Below are positions 1 to 11,344 of a stretch of DNA of 64,000 nt, piece by piece (the stretch's first letter is position 1; every line of letters starts with the position of its first letter). The stretch is from NCBI GenBank assembly GCA_964624905.1, contig CAZUYK010000005.1, forward strand, positions 1-64,000, read 5' to 3'. The notes under the pieces were generated by a model that did no database searches, was not told the origin of the DNA, and worked only from the letters and a program-made list of their open reading frames with translations. Source of the stretch: CAZRVH01 sp964624905 (GTDB taxonomy: Bacteria > Patescibacteriota > Gracilibacteria > Peribacterales > Peribacteraceae). The position numbers were made by a program, and so were the translations under genes.

Positions 1-3000
<3,000 letters not shown>

Positions 3001-3004
<4 letters not shown>

Positions 3005-4239
3005 GCAGCGCGGGAAAGGAGTTTCTCCGTATCACCGACGGTGAGTTCGCCGGAGAGGAGTTTTGGCAACAAGAAATCCCGCAAAGAGGTTAGGATTTTT
3101 GATTCAAATGAATTTGAACGCATCAAATCAAACTGCGGCTTTATGATCTTCACAAATGCATACATCACCTCTTTCTTTGGTATCAGAATCTGTAAATCAT
3201 TCACGTCGTTTTTGTTAATGTGCTGCTGAGCGCCTCCGGTTTGACGCGCTACCAAATGGTCAATGTTCTCTGCAATCCAATTGTAAACATACTCACTCGG
3301 CAACTCGTCATTTCCAAGAACCCCGACTACCGATTGGTTAGCTGCAGCTTCGATCTCCAAAAGACTCACTTGTCCAAGTGTCGCACCAGTGATTGCAAGA
3401 ACCGTTGTACGTGCCGGCATCAACTTAGCCGCTGAGTTATGTAGTCCAGCTTCGGTGATGTACTCAGACGGCTCAATGATTCGGAGTTCATTTGCTTTAC
3501 CAGAATTAATCCAAGGTATGTTTCCCCCGTCCCAGTATTCTAATTTTGAGCGCGACGGAGTCCCCCCGAGGATTGTTTGCAACTCCCTTCCAATGGTTGA
3601 AATTCGCCATCCTCTCGGCAAAACCCCGTCCCTTAATTCCTCAAAAGCATGCGGGAATAACGTAGCTGTCTCGGAAGTTATCCTGAAAGGATGACGCTCA
3701 TCCGCCTTCATGCGGACGGGATCGAAGTCGATGAACCAGCTGCGAAATATTGCTCGCGCGGTAGCTTCCAGTGTCTCATTCATTTGCCGATTCGTTTTGA
3801 TCTTGTCGTCGAGGGAACCGAGGATGCGAGCAATTGCTTTTTGTTGCTCTCGCAAGGGAACTCGAATTTGAATTGGATGTAGAAAATTTCGATTCAGTGA
3901 TGGCTGTGCACTTCCTGAATTGAATCCTGAAAAATCAATGGATTTAAGCAAGTAGTAGGCAAATCGTTCATCGTTACCGTGGAAATCTTTCACGTACAGC
4001 GCTGTATTGAGAGGCCAATAATCAACATTGCAATAATTGACGACTCCGAAGGATCCTCCGCTACGACCGATCGTCACACCTGGCCCTTTCGCCTTCGCAG
4101 TGTCATGGCTTCCCGTTACTCCGAATGATCCCATGATTGGAATGGATCCAGCCCTACGCTCACGATCTGGCAAATCATGTCCTCTTTGTAAAGTGACAAA
4201 ATCCCCGAGCCTCATTGTTTGCCATGAATTATTCGGCAT
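3001..4239 (-). CDS. hsdS: Type I restriction-modification specificity subunit S
   Basis: DNA-recognition subunit that sets the target sequence of the HsdMSR complex. The 412-residue protein has the usual two-half layout: target recognition domain 1 (about residues 5-130), a central conserved helix (about 139-178, with ARAIFRSWFIDFDPVR), target recognition domain 2 (about 200-350) and a C-terminal conserved helix. Each half ends in the typical coiled spacer. It overlaps the hsdM stop by 11 nt and the hsdR start by 4 nt. Its base composition looks more AT-rich than that of hsdM and hsdR, as is common for specificity genes exchanged between strains. Confidence 0.95.
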
Positions 4240-5791
4240 AACCTAGAGCATGTAAATTGTTTTGTATTTCCTGCTGTAGGCTCGCCGCTTCTGTAAATTG
4301 CTCATTCAATTTCTGCGTGAGTCGTTTCATCTTCTCTGCAAATGGCTCGCCGTCGTCTTCGATTTCTTCCGCTCCCACATACCGTCCCGGCGTAAGAACG
4401 TAGTTGTGCTCCGCAATCTCGGCAGTAGCGGCGCTTTTACAGAAGCCTTTCACATCCGCGTACTCACCTGCATCCTTTTCGCCACGCCAGGTATGGTAGG
4501 TCCGTATGATCCGGCCGATCTCGTTGTCCTCAAACTCGCGGTGTGTACGGTCGATGAGATGTCCCATTTTGCGCGCATCGATGAACAGCGTGTGTCCGCG
4601 CCGGTCGCGGAACTTGTTGTTCTTTTTGTCGCGCGCGAGAAACCAGAGGCAAACGGGGATCGGCGTCGTGTAGAACAACTGCCCCGGCAATGCGATCATG
4701 CAATCAACGAGGTCTGCTTCAATGATGCGCTTGCGGATCTCGCCTTCGCCGGATTGATCCGAACTCATCGAGCCGTTTGCCAGTACGAAGCCTGCTACGC
4801 CGGTGGGTGCGAGATGATGGATCATGTGCTGCACCCATGCAAAGTTCGCATTGCCGGCCGGTGGCGTGCCGTACTTCCATCTTACGTCGTCCTGGAGTCG
4901 TTCTCCGCCCCAATCGCTCACGTTGAACGGTGGATTCGCGAGAATGAAATCCGCTTTCAGATCCTTGTGTACGTCGTTGTGGAAGGTATCGGCATGATGT
5001 CCGCCGAGGTTCCCTTCAATACCTCGAATTGCGAGGTTCATCTTACACAGCCGCCACGTCGTCGGATTGCTCTCTTGTCCGTAGATCGAAAGGTCACCGA
5101 CGTTTCCTCCATGCGCTTCGACGAATTTCTCCGATTGCACGAACATACCTCCGGACCCACAACAGGGGTCGTAGATGCGCCCCTTGTACGGCTCCAGCAT
5201 TTGCACGAGCAACCCCACCACGGATCGTGGCGTGTAGAACTCGCCGCCGGCTTTGCCCTCTGCGCTTGCGAAGCGCCCGAGGAAATATTCGTAGACACGT
5301 CCCAGAACGTCGTGAGAACGGTGTTCTGCATTCCCGAGGCCGATTGTACCCATGATATCGATGAGCTCGCCGAGGCGTTGCTTGTCGAGTTGCGGTCGCG
5401 CGTAATCCTTCGCAAGAACTCCGCGCAAAGATGGGTTTTCCTTCTCGATCGCGACCATGGCGTCGTCGAGGAGCCTTCCGATCGATGGTTGCCGTGCATT
5501 CGCCTGCAAGTACGCCCATCGTGCCTCCTTCGGGACCCAGAACACGTTCTCAGCGGTGTATTCGTCCCGTTCCTCGGGATCCGCGTGCTCCTCGGTTTTG
5601 AGCACTTCGTAGCGCTCCTGGAATGCATCGGAGATGTACTTCAAAAAAATCAGTCCGAGGACGACGTGCTTGTACTCGGCGGCGTCCATGTGGCCGCGCA
5701 TCTTGTCTGCAGCTGCCCACAGCTTTTCCTCGAATCCCAGATTCGCACCGTTGCCGTTTTTCGCCTTTTCAGTGTTTTTTGTTCTGGGCAT
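4229..5791 (-). CDS. hsdM: Type I restriction-modification DNA methyltransferase subunit M
   Basis: N6-adenine methyltransferase subunit of the type I system; it protects host DNA and is needed for cleavage. The 520-residue protein starts with the HsdM N-terminal helical domain (FEEKLWAAADKMRG near residue 21). It then shows GEFYTP (183-188), SAM-binding motif I (YDPCCGSGGMF, 207-217) and catalytic motif IV NPPF (286-289). It is the first gene of hsdMSR. It starts 75 nt after the end of the replication-protein-like gene on the same strand, so the restriction genes may travel with the phage-like module. Confidence 0.97.
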   Translation of the reverse strand: MPRTKNTEKAKNGNGANLGFEEKLWAAADKMRGHMDAAEYKHVVLGLIFLKYISDAFQERYEVLKTEEHADPEERDEYTAENVFWVPKEARWAYLQANARQPSIGRLLDDAMVAIEKENPSLRGVLAKDYARPQLDKQRLGELIDIMGTIGLGNAEHRSHDVLGRVYEYFLGRFASAEGKAGGEFYTPRSVVGLLVQMLEPYKGRIYDPCCGSGGMFVQSEKFVEAHGGNVGDLSIYGQESNPTTWRLCKMNLAIRGIEGNLGGHHADTFHNDVHKDLKADFILANPPFNVSDWGGERLQDDVRWKYGTPPAGNANFAWVQHMIHHLAPTGVAGFVLANGSMSSDQSGEGEIRKRIIEADLVDCMIALPGQLFYTTPIPVCLWFLARDKKNNKFRDRRGHTLFIDARKMGHLIDRTHREFEDNEIGRIIRTYHTWRGEKDAGEYADVKGFCKSAATAEIAEHNYVLTPGRYVGAEEIEDDGEPFAEKMKRLTQKLNEQFTEAASLQQEIQNNLHALGYAE

Positions 5792-5866
5792 TGATCAAAA
5801 GGGGGGCGCAAATATTGGTTTGAATGGTACAGCTTCCTCGGCGAATCGGAAATGCTATATCGCACC

Positions 5867-6706
5867 TTAGCCTTTGAACACGCGCGGTCCTCGATGTCCG
5901 GGATCGACATTGACGCCATTTGCTCGTGCTAGCGATAAATTGGCAAATTGCACAAAATTTTGCTCCAAAACACGCATGCTCGTAAGTCGATGAGACCAGA
6001 ATCGATCTGCTTTCATCGCGATAATCACACTGCAAATCAGCTGCAGAGCCCATGACCGTGGATCTTGGATATTTCGTTTTTTCCCCTCGCTTACCCAGGT
6101 GTTCAACAGAATCGCTGCTTTTTTTGCTTCAATTTCCGGGTACCCATCAAGGCGCGGAAGTTCAAAAGTCATCATCATAGTATCGATGATCTGTCGAACA
6201 TCTGCTGGCATTGTCTCAAAAATTTCTTCCCACGTTTTCCGCTTCTTCGGCGGCGCTGAAAGCGCAGACGAGGAATTTTCTTTTGTATTCTTTTCTTTTG
6301 TATTCGTTTCTTTTGTGGGGGTCCCGTTCGATGACTCCTGATTGTGCCTTTCCACTGCTTCTTTTGTTCCTTTCGATGATTTCCAATGCGTGTTTGTCCC
6401 TTTCGGCAACTGCTTCCACTGCGAGCAGATCAGGTTAATTGAAAGATTTTTGTCCCTTTTGATGACCATGTGGCGCCTTTGCAGCAATTTGATCGCCTTA
6501 CTCACTTGTTGCTTGTTCATGCCGGTTTTCTCGATGAACTGGCTCAGAGCAATCCAGTCCCATTCCTTCCGGAATCCCAGAGTCTGTCTGATGATCACGA
6601 GGAAGACTCTGCTTTCGGCCGATGACATGCGAATCCTTGCCATGCCATCCAGCAAATCGTTCGGGGTTCTTGTGAAGTTGCCTGCAGATCTGCGGGATAC
6701 GTGCAT
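5867..6706 (-). CDS. Phage replication protein O-like DNA-binding protein
   Basis: The N-terminal region (about residues 9-95: FTRTPNDLLDGMARIRMSS, then VFLVIIRQTLGFRKEWDWIALSQF, then a winged-helix stretch with VSKAIKLLQRRHMVIKRD) matches the phage replication protein O / lambda O N-terminal domain that binds origin DNA. The middle is a low-complexity hydrophilic linker rich in K, T, N and E (about 115-150), and the C-terminus is unrecognised. Lambda O recruits the helicase to a phage origin; here it probably initiates replication of the excised element. It is the third gene of a minus-strand operon after the Cro-like protein and a small ORF. No helicase loader or DnaC/P homologue is seen nearby. 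Confidence 0.75.
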   Translation of the reverse strand: MHVSRRSAGNFTRTPNDLLDGMARIRMSSAESRVFLVIIRQTLGFRKEWDWIALSQFIEKTGMNKQQVSKAIKLLQRRHMVIKRDKNLSINLICSQWKQLPKGTNTHWKSSKGTKEAVERHNQESSNGTPTKETNTKEKNTKENSSSALSAPPKKRKTWEEIFETMPADVRQIIDTMMMTFELPRLDGYPEIEAKKAAILLNTWVSEGKKRNIQDPRSWALQLICSVIIAMKADRFWSHRLTSMRVLEQNFVQFANLSLARANGVNVDPGHRGPRVFKG

Positions 6707-6736
6707 GAATGGAAAGTATGAAAGTGGAGAAGCGCT

Positions 6737-6895
6737 TCAGTTGCGGGGCACTGTTTTTTCTGGGCGATGAATCCTTGATTTCTTTTGCTCCGCACAATGG
6801 ATATCGATTCCATCAAGCAGACACCGTCTCTGGATGTTCTCCAGGATCTGAAAGAATTCACGGTATGCCGAGAGCTGTTTATCGTTGAATTTCAT
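6737..6895 (-). CDS. Small hypothetical protein between Cro-like and RepO-like genes
   Basis: A 52-residue frame starting MKFNDKQLSAYREFFQIL that overlaps the end of the upstream XRE gene by 17 nt and ends 30 nt before the replication-protein gene. No family is recognised; the sequence is basic towards its C-terminus. It is listed because its position in a tightly packed phage-like early operon is typical of real small genes. Coding status is uncertain. Confidence 0.4.
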   Translation of the reverse strand: MKFNDKQLSAYREFFQILENIQRRCLLDGIDIHCAEQKKSRIHRPEKTVPRN

Positions 6896-7076
6896 TGATG
6901 AGTTTCTGGAGCGGGACGTTGAGCAGATGTGCCGTGTGGAAAAGAACTGACTTCGGGATCCGCGTCCGGCCACTCTCGTAGTTCCTGTATGTAACCCGAT
7001 GGATGCCGAGTTGTTTCGCCATCCAGATCTGACTGATGCCTTTCGACCTGCGGATCCGCCTGAGTGTTGTGGTCAT
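6879..7076 (-). CDS. Small XRE-family HTH regulator (Cro-like)
   Basis: A 65-residue protein that is essentially one helix-turn-helix domain: LRRIRRSKGISQIWMAKQLGIHRVTYRNYESGRTRIP. It is divergent from the repressor-like gene at 7180 and heads the operon with the replication protein, the classic position of phage Cro. I chose the ATG at 7076 because it gives the normal XRE N-terminus. A TTG at 7101-7103, with an AAAGGG about 10 nt before it, would add nine residues. It probably controls the switch between maintenance and excision or replication of the element. Confidence 0.8.
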   Translation of the reverse strand: MTTTLRRIRRSKGISQIWMAKQLGIHRVTYRNYESGRTRIPKSVLFHTAHLLNVPLQKLINEIQR

Positions 7077-7179
7077 AATCGAAAATGGGGAAGCCTGTTG
7101 CAATCCAGCAAATCCCTTTTACGAAAGTGGAGCAATAAATTACTTGTGCACCACCTGGCGCACTGCTAAGGTGCCGTCC
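7077..7179. promoter_or_regulatory. Divergent control region between Cro-like and repressor-like genes
   Basis: This 103-nt gap separates two divergent HTH genes, so operators and two promoters are expected here. I see short inverted repeats (GTGC...GCAC and CACCT...AGGTG around 7150-7175) and AAGGTG just before the 7180 start as a ribosome binding site. No consensus -35/-10 pair is convincing on either strand. Confidence 0.45.
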
Positions 7180-8064
7180 ATGAACGAACGGTCGATCGGG
7201 TCCATCATCGATGAAGGGATGCGTAAAAATGGGCTGTCATTGCGTCAGACAGCCGGTCTTGCGGGCATTCACCACAGAACGTTGCTTCGCTACAAACGCG
7301 GGGAATTTCGCATCCCGTCGGAAACAGCCGAGGATCTCGCACAAGTGTTCTTTCCTCGTTCAGCGAATGATCGCCGCCGCTTCATCATCGAGTGCGAACG
7401 GGGAGAGCAACTGAACGATGGTCAGATCGCAGAGCGTGCACGCCGCAAAAGGGAAAGGACTATGGCAGCGAAAAAATTGCATTGCCATGTGGTGTTCTTC
7501 CCGAGACACGGGTCGATTTCTCCTGTCAGGAAACACACCGATTCACATGGCAATGTCGTTCTCGGGTTCGGTGGCGGACCCGAGCTCCATTTCGAATATC
7601 AGGGGACCTCGGTTGCGGTGCTCATCTTCGAACGTTCCGGCGGTCAGCTTTTCTCCATCCTGGATGACGGCAAGACGTCCTACAGCGGTCCGGCCATGGC
7701 CGGACCGACGGGAGATGCGGTGAAACAGATGTGGCGGTACTGCAGGGATGTACTGCGAGTCGGGCCCTACGCTGCCCTTGATCTTGCCAGGCGCGAAGTG
7801 GAGAAGTCGTCTTTATTCGATATCCCTGTGAATACGGGAGTCGTCATTTCTCCTGAAGACTTGAATGCCCTGCAGGAAAATTTGAGGGCAGCAGCAAAGG
7901 CGCGGACGAAGGTCGACACGGAAACAATCATCCAGGATGTCATCGTTCGCCTGGATCGCTTGCGGGAACAGCCCTCCGAAATTCTGACAGCGAAAAAGAA
8001 GCTGCTCCGGTCGATCGATAATCTCTGCAAACGGATTCCTGCACTCCAGCAGGGAAAATTGTAA
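7180..8064 (+). CDS. HTH repressor-like protein of the integrated element
   Basis: A 294-residue protein. Residues about 5-55 form a helix-turn-helix (GMRKNGLSLRQTAGLAGIHH, then TLLRYKRGEFRIP). The remainder, with a glycine-rich stretch (FGGGPELHFEYQ) and helical C-terminus, is not a family I recognise, and no LexA/CI-type serine peptidase motif is visible. The ATG at 7180 is preceded at good distance by AAGGTG. It is divergent from the Cro-like gene and 16 nt upstream of the serine recombinase, so it probably acts as the element's maintenance repressor and is co-transcribed with the recombinase. Confidence 0.65.
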   Translation: MNERSIGSIIDEGMRKNGLSLRQTAGLAGIHHRTLLRYKRGEFRIPSETAEDLAQVFFPRSANDRRRFIIECERGEQLNDGQIAERARRKRERTMAAKKLHCHVVFFPRHGSISPVRKHTDSHGNVVLGFGGGPELHFEYQGTSVAVLIFERSGGQLFSILDDGKTSYSGPAMAGPTGDAVKQMWRYCRDVLRVGPYAALDLARREVEKSSLFDIPVNTGVVISPEDLNALQENLRAAAKARTKVDTETIIQDVIVRLDRLREQPSEILTAKKKLLRSIDNLCKRIPALQQGKL

Positions 8065-8080
8065 CTCCTCCTTTTCTTCC

Positions 8081-9733
8081 ATGTTTCTTGTCTACACTCG
8101 CCGGTCCACAGATGATGCCGATAACCAGAAAAATTCTCTCGAGTATCAGGAATCGGAAATCCGAAAGTACGCCAAGAAAAATGTATTGGCCATCTCCGGA
8201 GATTCAATCGAAGGATTGATGATGGAGGGTGTCATCAAGGAAAGGCACTCTGCATTCAAGGCGTCCGCATTGTCGATATCAGGGAACGGGAAGGTCGAAT
8301 ACGCGATCGAACGTCCAAAATTCATGCAGATGACGAATTTATTACTCGAAGGGAAATACGAGGGGGTGATCGTGCTTTGCTGGGATCGGATTTCTCGCAA
8401 CAAACAATCCGATCTGATCGTGAAAGAACTCATCGATGTGCATGGAATCCGCATCATTTTCGTACAAGCGGATTATGCACCTACCAGTTCCGGCAAACTG
8501 CACAGAAATGTAGATGGCATGTTCGCGGAATATCACAGCGAGGTCACATCGGAAAAAGTGAAGATCACTTTCAAGAAACTCCGGTCCGAAAAGAGGTGCA
8601 CGTATTTCGCACCGGTCGGATATCTCGATCATGGCTCGGACCAGAAAGTATTTGATCCGGAGCGTGCTCCCATCGTCAAACGTCTGTTCGAGCAGTACGC
8701 GACCGGGGAGTGGTCGATCTCGCAATTGCACAAATGGGCCGTGAAGCAGGGGCTCACAACGAAGCCGCGGAGACGCCGGCGGACGAAAATGGAAGTACTG
8801 GAAGGTGTCGAAGTGACTGAGAAGACATCGCTTCCCATCAGCAAATCCACGATCGAATTCATCCTTGTGAATCCGTTCTACATGGGAAAAATGAGGCATG
8901 GAGAACAGATCATCGACGGGTTGCATGCGCCTCTCATCGACGAAGGATTGTTCTACCAGGTGCAGCAGCGTTTGCGGGAGAAGTGTGTTACTGTTCACTA
9001 CATGGACAAACCGTTCTTCACGTATCGCGGCCTGTTCAAATGCGGCTGCGGACGCGCATACTCCCCGTACCTCAAGAAAGGGCACATCTACTACAACAGC
9101 AAATGTCATGAAGGATGCGCCAATGCTGAGAAGAACGTCCGAGAGGAAGTACTTGTGGCTGCCGTCCAGAAAGTGCTGGATCGGATCCACTTCACGGATG
9201 ATGAGCTCCGGCAGATCGAAGGAGGAGCCAAGAGCGCGTTGCGGAAGATTGCAGCGAAGCGGGATGCCGATCTTGCGGATCTGGCTCGCCGTCGTGACCG
9301 CGTGAACAAGGATCTGGATTACCTGAAAGAAAATAAAGTCAGCCTGCTCCGGGAGGGGGCAATGGCTCCGGCCGAGTGGAAGAAGGACAGGGATGATCTG
9401 CTCGCCGAGCTCAAGGAGGTCGATGCTCTCTGCGAAGCTCACACGGAAACCGAAGCCGAAATGCTGGATTACGTGCTCACCTTTTCGGAACTCGTGAAAT
9501 CGGCTTCCAGACTTTATAAACACGCAACCGGCCAGGAAAAGCGGCGCCTCGCCCATCTCGTCTTTTCAGAACTGGTACTCGTGGATGGGAAGCTGGCTTC
9601 CTACAGCGCGAAAGATGAATTTTCCGTGCTCCTGAATCGGCCTAGTGACCAGAATGGCTCCCCCAACATATCACTATTAAAACCATTCTACTGGATACGG
9701 AATATCAGTCCTTTTTGGAGTACTTCCTCCTAA
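8081..9733 (+). CDS. Large serine recombinase (site-specific integrase), element 1
   Basis: A 550-residue resolvase/invertase-type integrase. The catalytic domain is at the N-terminus (VYTRRST with candidate nucleophile Ser9; DRISRNKQSDL). It is followed by the recombinase domain, a zinc ribbon (KCGCG...SKCHEGC, about residues 321-345) and a long coiled coil (about 385-440). The reading frame crosses the 9-base tRNA-like sequence at 9655. The last about 25 residues (after QNGSP) look unrelated to the family and lie in AT-rich DNA, consistent with a C-terminus replaced by a later insertion. Its stop overlaps the stop of the convergent DUF2779 gene by 4 nt. Confidence 0.92.
   Translation: MFLVYTRRSTDDADNQKNSLEYQESEIRKYAKKNVLAISGDSIEGLMMEGVIKERHSAFKASALSISGNGKVEYAIERPKFMQMTNLLLEGKYEGVIVLCWDRISRNKQSDLIVKELIDVHGIRIIFVQADYAPTSSGKLHRNVDGMFAEYHSEVTSEKVKITFKKLRSEKRCTYFAPVGYLDHGSDQKVFDPERAPIVKRLFEQYATGEWSISQLHKWAVKQGLTTKPRRRRRTKMEVLEGVEVTEKTSLPISKSTIEFILVNPFYMGKMRHGEQIIDGLHAPLIDEGLFYQVQQRLREKCVTVHYMDKPFFTYRGLFKCGCGRAYSPYLKKGHIYYNSKCHEGCANAEKNVREEVLVAAVQKVLDRIHFTDDELRQIEGGAKSALRKIAAKRDADLADLARRRDRVNKDLDYLKENKVSLLREGAMAPAEWKKDRDDLLAELKEVDALCEAHTETEAEMLDYVLTFSELVKSASRLYKHATGQEKRRLAHLVFSELVLVDGKLASYSAKDEFSVLLNRPSDQNGSPNISLLKPFYWIRNISPFWSTSS
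9655..9663. other. Putative left attachment core of the AT-rich island
   Basis: The 9 bases TGGCTCCCC are identical to the 3' end (CCA end) of tRNA-Asn at 27861-27869, in the same orientation. They mark the point where base composition drops and the tail of the first serine recombinase becomes unlike its family. A 9-base match alone could be chance; the coincidence of features supports it. Confidence 0.55.
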
Positions 9734-11217
9734 AGCTTGCCCAACTCCCGGTATATCTCAACCATAGCCAGCGTATCTAGTTGGCAGTACTTCCTTAGAT
9801 TGATTCCAAATTCCTGCTTCTTTGGTTCATCAAGCGTGCCAAAAATCATTTCTTTCCATGCGCTGCATGCCATGCCACCATCCCTAATCTCCAAACCTTT
9901 ATAAGAGAGCGAGGGGACAAGAACGGATAGCACTGCCTTGATTGAGTAACTGCCCTTAAAATCTTTATGTACGAATAATTGCTTGCTGAAGATTTCCATC
10001 AAGTCATAGAAACGATTGTTTATGCCGTGAAGGAAGGTAGCGAGGTCTGGGATGAATGAGGCCAGATCTTCATTGCACTTTCCTTCGAATTTCTTATTCC
10101 ACACGATCACGGTTCCTTCATCCCCTATATCTTCTCTCAGTTTATTCGCCAGGCTACTCATAGGGTTGCCCGCCTCGGTGTGAAGAAATTCCTTATGGAT
10201 CAGTTCTGATTTTGGATCTTCAAGGATATGCAACGAATATTGAAAGGGAACTTGTTGGAACGGACGGCATCCGTCAAAGACTGGAATCGCTGCTGGGTAC
10301 GTTTCGTAATCCAAAAAGTAAACAGGATATTGAACCGTGGATAATTCATGGTGAATACCATTATCATCCCTGATGATTTCGCTCGTTCGCGTTACATGAA
10401 CTTGGGGTTGCTGCGTCGGGCTCAATTCATAATCTTCGGGTATATCAGTTATTTGAAGCCAGCTATTATCGATCATCTCCTGAAGCTTCTTAGGGCTCGA
10501 ACCGATTCTAGAAATATCATGCACGGAATATTCTGGGACTTGAGGATGACAGTAAGCGAATGTAGGGCAGTGATGCTCTCGACTCTTGTAGATGCACTCG
10601 CAATTGGAAGGTTCCTTTTCATTTTCTAGCAATCTTTTCGCTTCTGCGATCTGCGAAAGTATTTCTGGCTCTAGCGCAGACACTTCGGCGGTGATATCTG
10701 TTTTCTTGAGTAAAAGCACGGGATCGATATCTCCCTGTTTCACGAAATCTTTGTCCAACTCAATGAGCTGAACCCTGCCGACGGGATAGCCTGCCTTTTC
10801 AAGAACAATCTTTTGAAATGTCGCATCTTGGTAATGTATTTCCTTTTTTACCTCTTTCGAGGTTGTGCCTTTGACTTCGTTGATAATCCAAAATTTCCCT
10901 TCCTTGTCCCATTCCAAAATATCGACCATTACGTATAAATCATCCGCTAGAAATGTTGCTTGGAACAAAGGGTGTTTTCCATTGCCTAAATATTGCTTGG
11001 TATGCTCAACGGCCTCCAGCTCGCGTCCCGGAACTACAGTGCCAGTAGGGTAGAGCTTCTGAGCCCACCTCTCTACTTCCATTCCTTGATCAATTATCTG
11101 CTGTTCAAAATCGGAAATTTGAATGGCTTCCACCACCTCTGGCTTATGCTTTTCAAGCCAGAAGTATTTTGGACATTGAAGATAATGTAAAAACTGTGTT
11201 TTGGATATGTAGGTCAA
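9730..11217 (-). CDS. DUF2779 protein: Cas4-like nuclease joined to DEDD-type exonuclease-like domain
   Basis: The 495-residue protein begins YISKTQFLHYLQCPKYFWLEKHK, the typical start of Cas4/PD-(D/E)xK nucleases. It has an EVKGT motif (about residue 119), and a cysteine cluster about 202-220 (CECIYKSREHHCPTFAYC) that could ligate an iron-sulphur cluster as in Cas4 and AddB. From about residue 290 (YFLDYETYPAAIPVFDG) to the end (YCQLDTLAMVEIYREL) it resembles RNase H-fold 3'-5' exonucleases. This is the DUF2779 layout (PF11074). The function is not established. It is convergent with the first serine recombinase (4-nt stop overlap), just inside the island boundary. Nothing else points to CRISPR. 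Confidence 0.75.
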   Translation of the reverse strand: MTYISKTQFLHYLQCPKYFWLEKHKPEVVEAIQISDFEQQIIDQGMEVERWAQKLYPTGTVVPGRELEAVEHTKQYLGNGKHPLFQATFLADDLYVMVDILEWDKEGKFWIINEVKGTTSKEVKKEIHYQDATFQKIVLEKAGYPVGRVQLIELDKDFVKQGDIDPVLLLKKTDITAEVSALEPEILSQIAEAKRLLENEKEPSNCECIYKSREHHCPTFAYCHPQVPEYSVHDISRIGSSPKKLQEMIDNSWLQITDIPEDYELSPTQQPQVHVTRTSEIIRDDNGIHHELSTVQYPVYFLDYETYPAAIPVFDGCRPFQQVPFQYSLHILEDPKSELIHKEFLHTEAGNPMSSLANKLREDIGDEGTVIVWNKKFEGKCNEDLASFIPDLATFLHGINNRFYDLMEIFSKQLFVHKDFKGSYSIKAVLSVLVPSLSYKGLEIRDGGMACSAWKEMIFGTLDEPKKQEFGINLRKYCQLDTLAMVEIYRELGKL

Positions 11218-11327
11218 AATAGGTCATTGGAAGCAATAATGAAGCGAGGATGGGTAGTATCATACTTGCTTGGTCCTGATATAAGAAATATTCATTTTTT
11301 CATGCCGGCTGTGAAATATCATTATTT

Positions 11328-11336
11328 TGCTATAAT
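11328..11336 (+). promoter_or_regulatory. Extended -10 promoter of the GmrSD-type gene
   Basis: TGCTATAAT is a perfect extended -10. The predicted start of transcription (about 11343) almost coincides with the ATG at 11345, so the mRNA would have a leader of only about 2 nt. No clear -35 is seen. Confidence 0.65.
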
Positions 11337-11344
11337 TTATGCTT

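Noticed and set aside
4298..5794. Long plus-strand ORF (498 codons) opposite hsdM
   Set aside because: It is a shadow of hsdM caused by codon bias; it has no recognisable domain, while hsdM is clear.
9730..11217. cas4 as part of a CRISPR system
   Set aside because: The N-terminal half resembles Cas4, but there is no repeat array and no other cas gene in the window.
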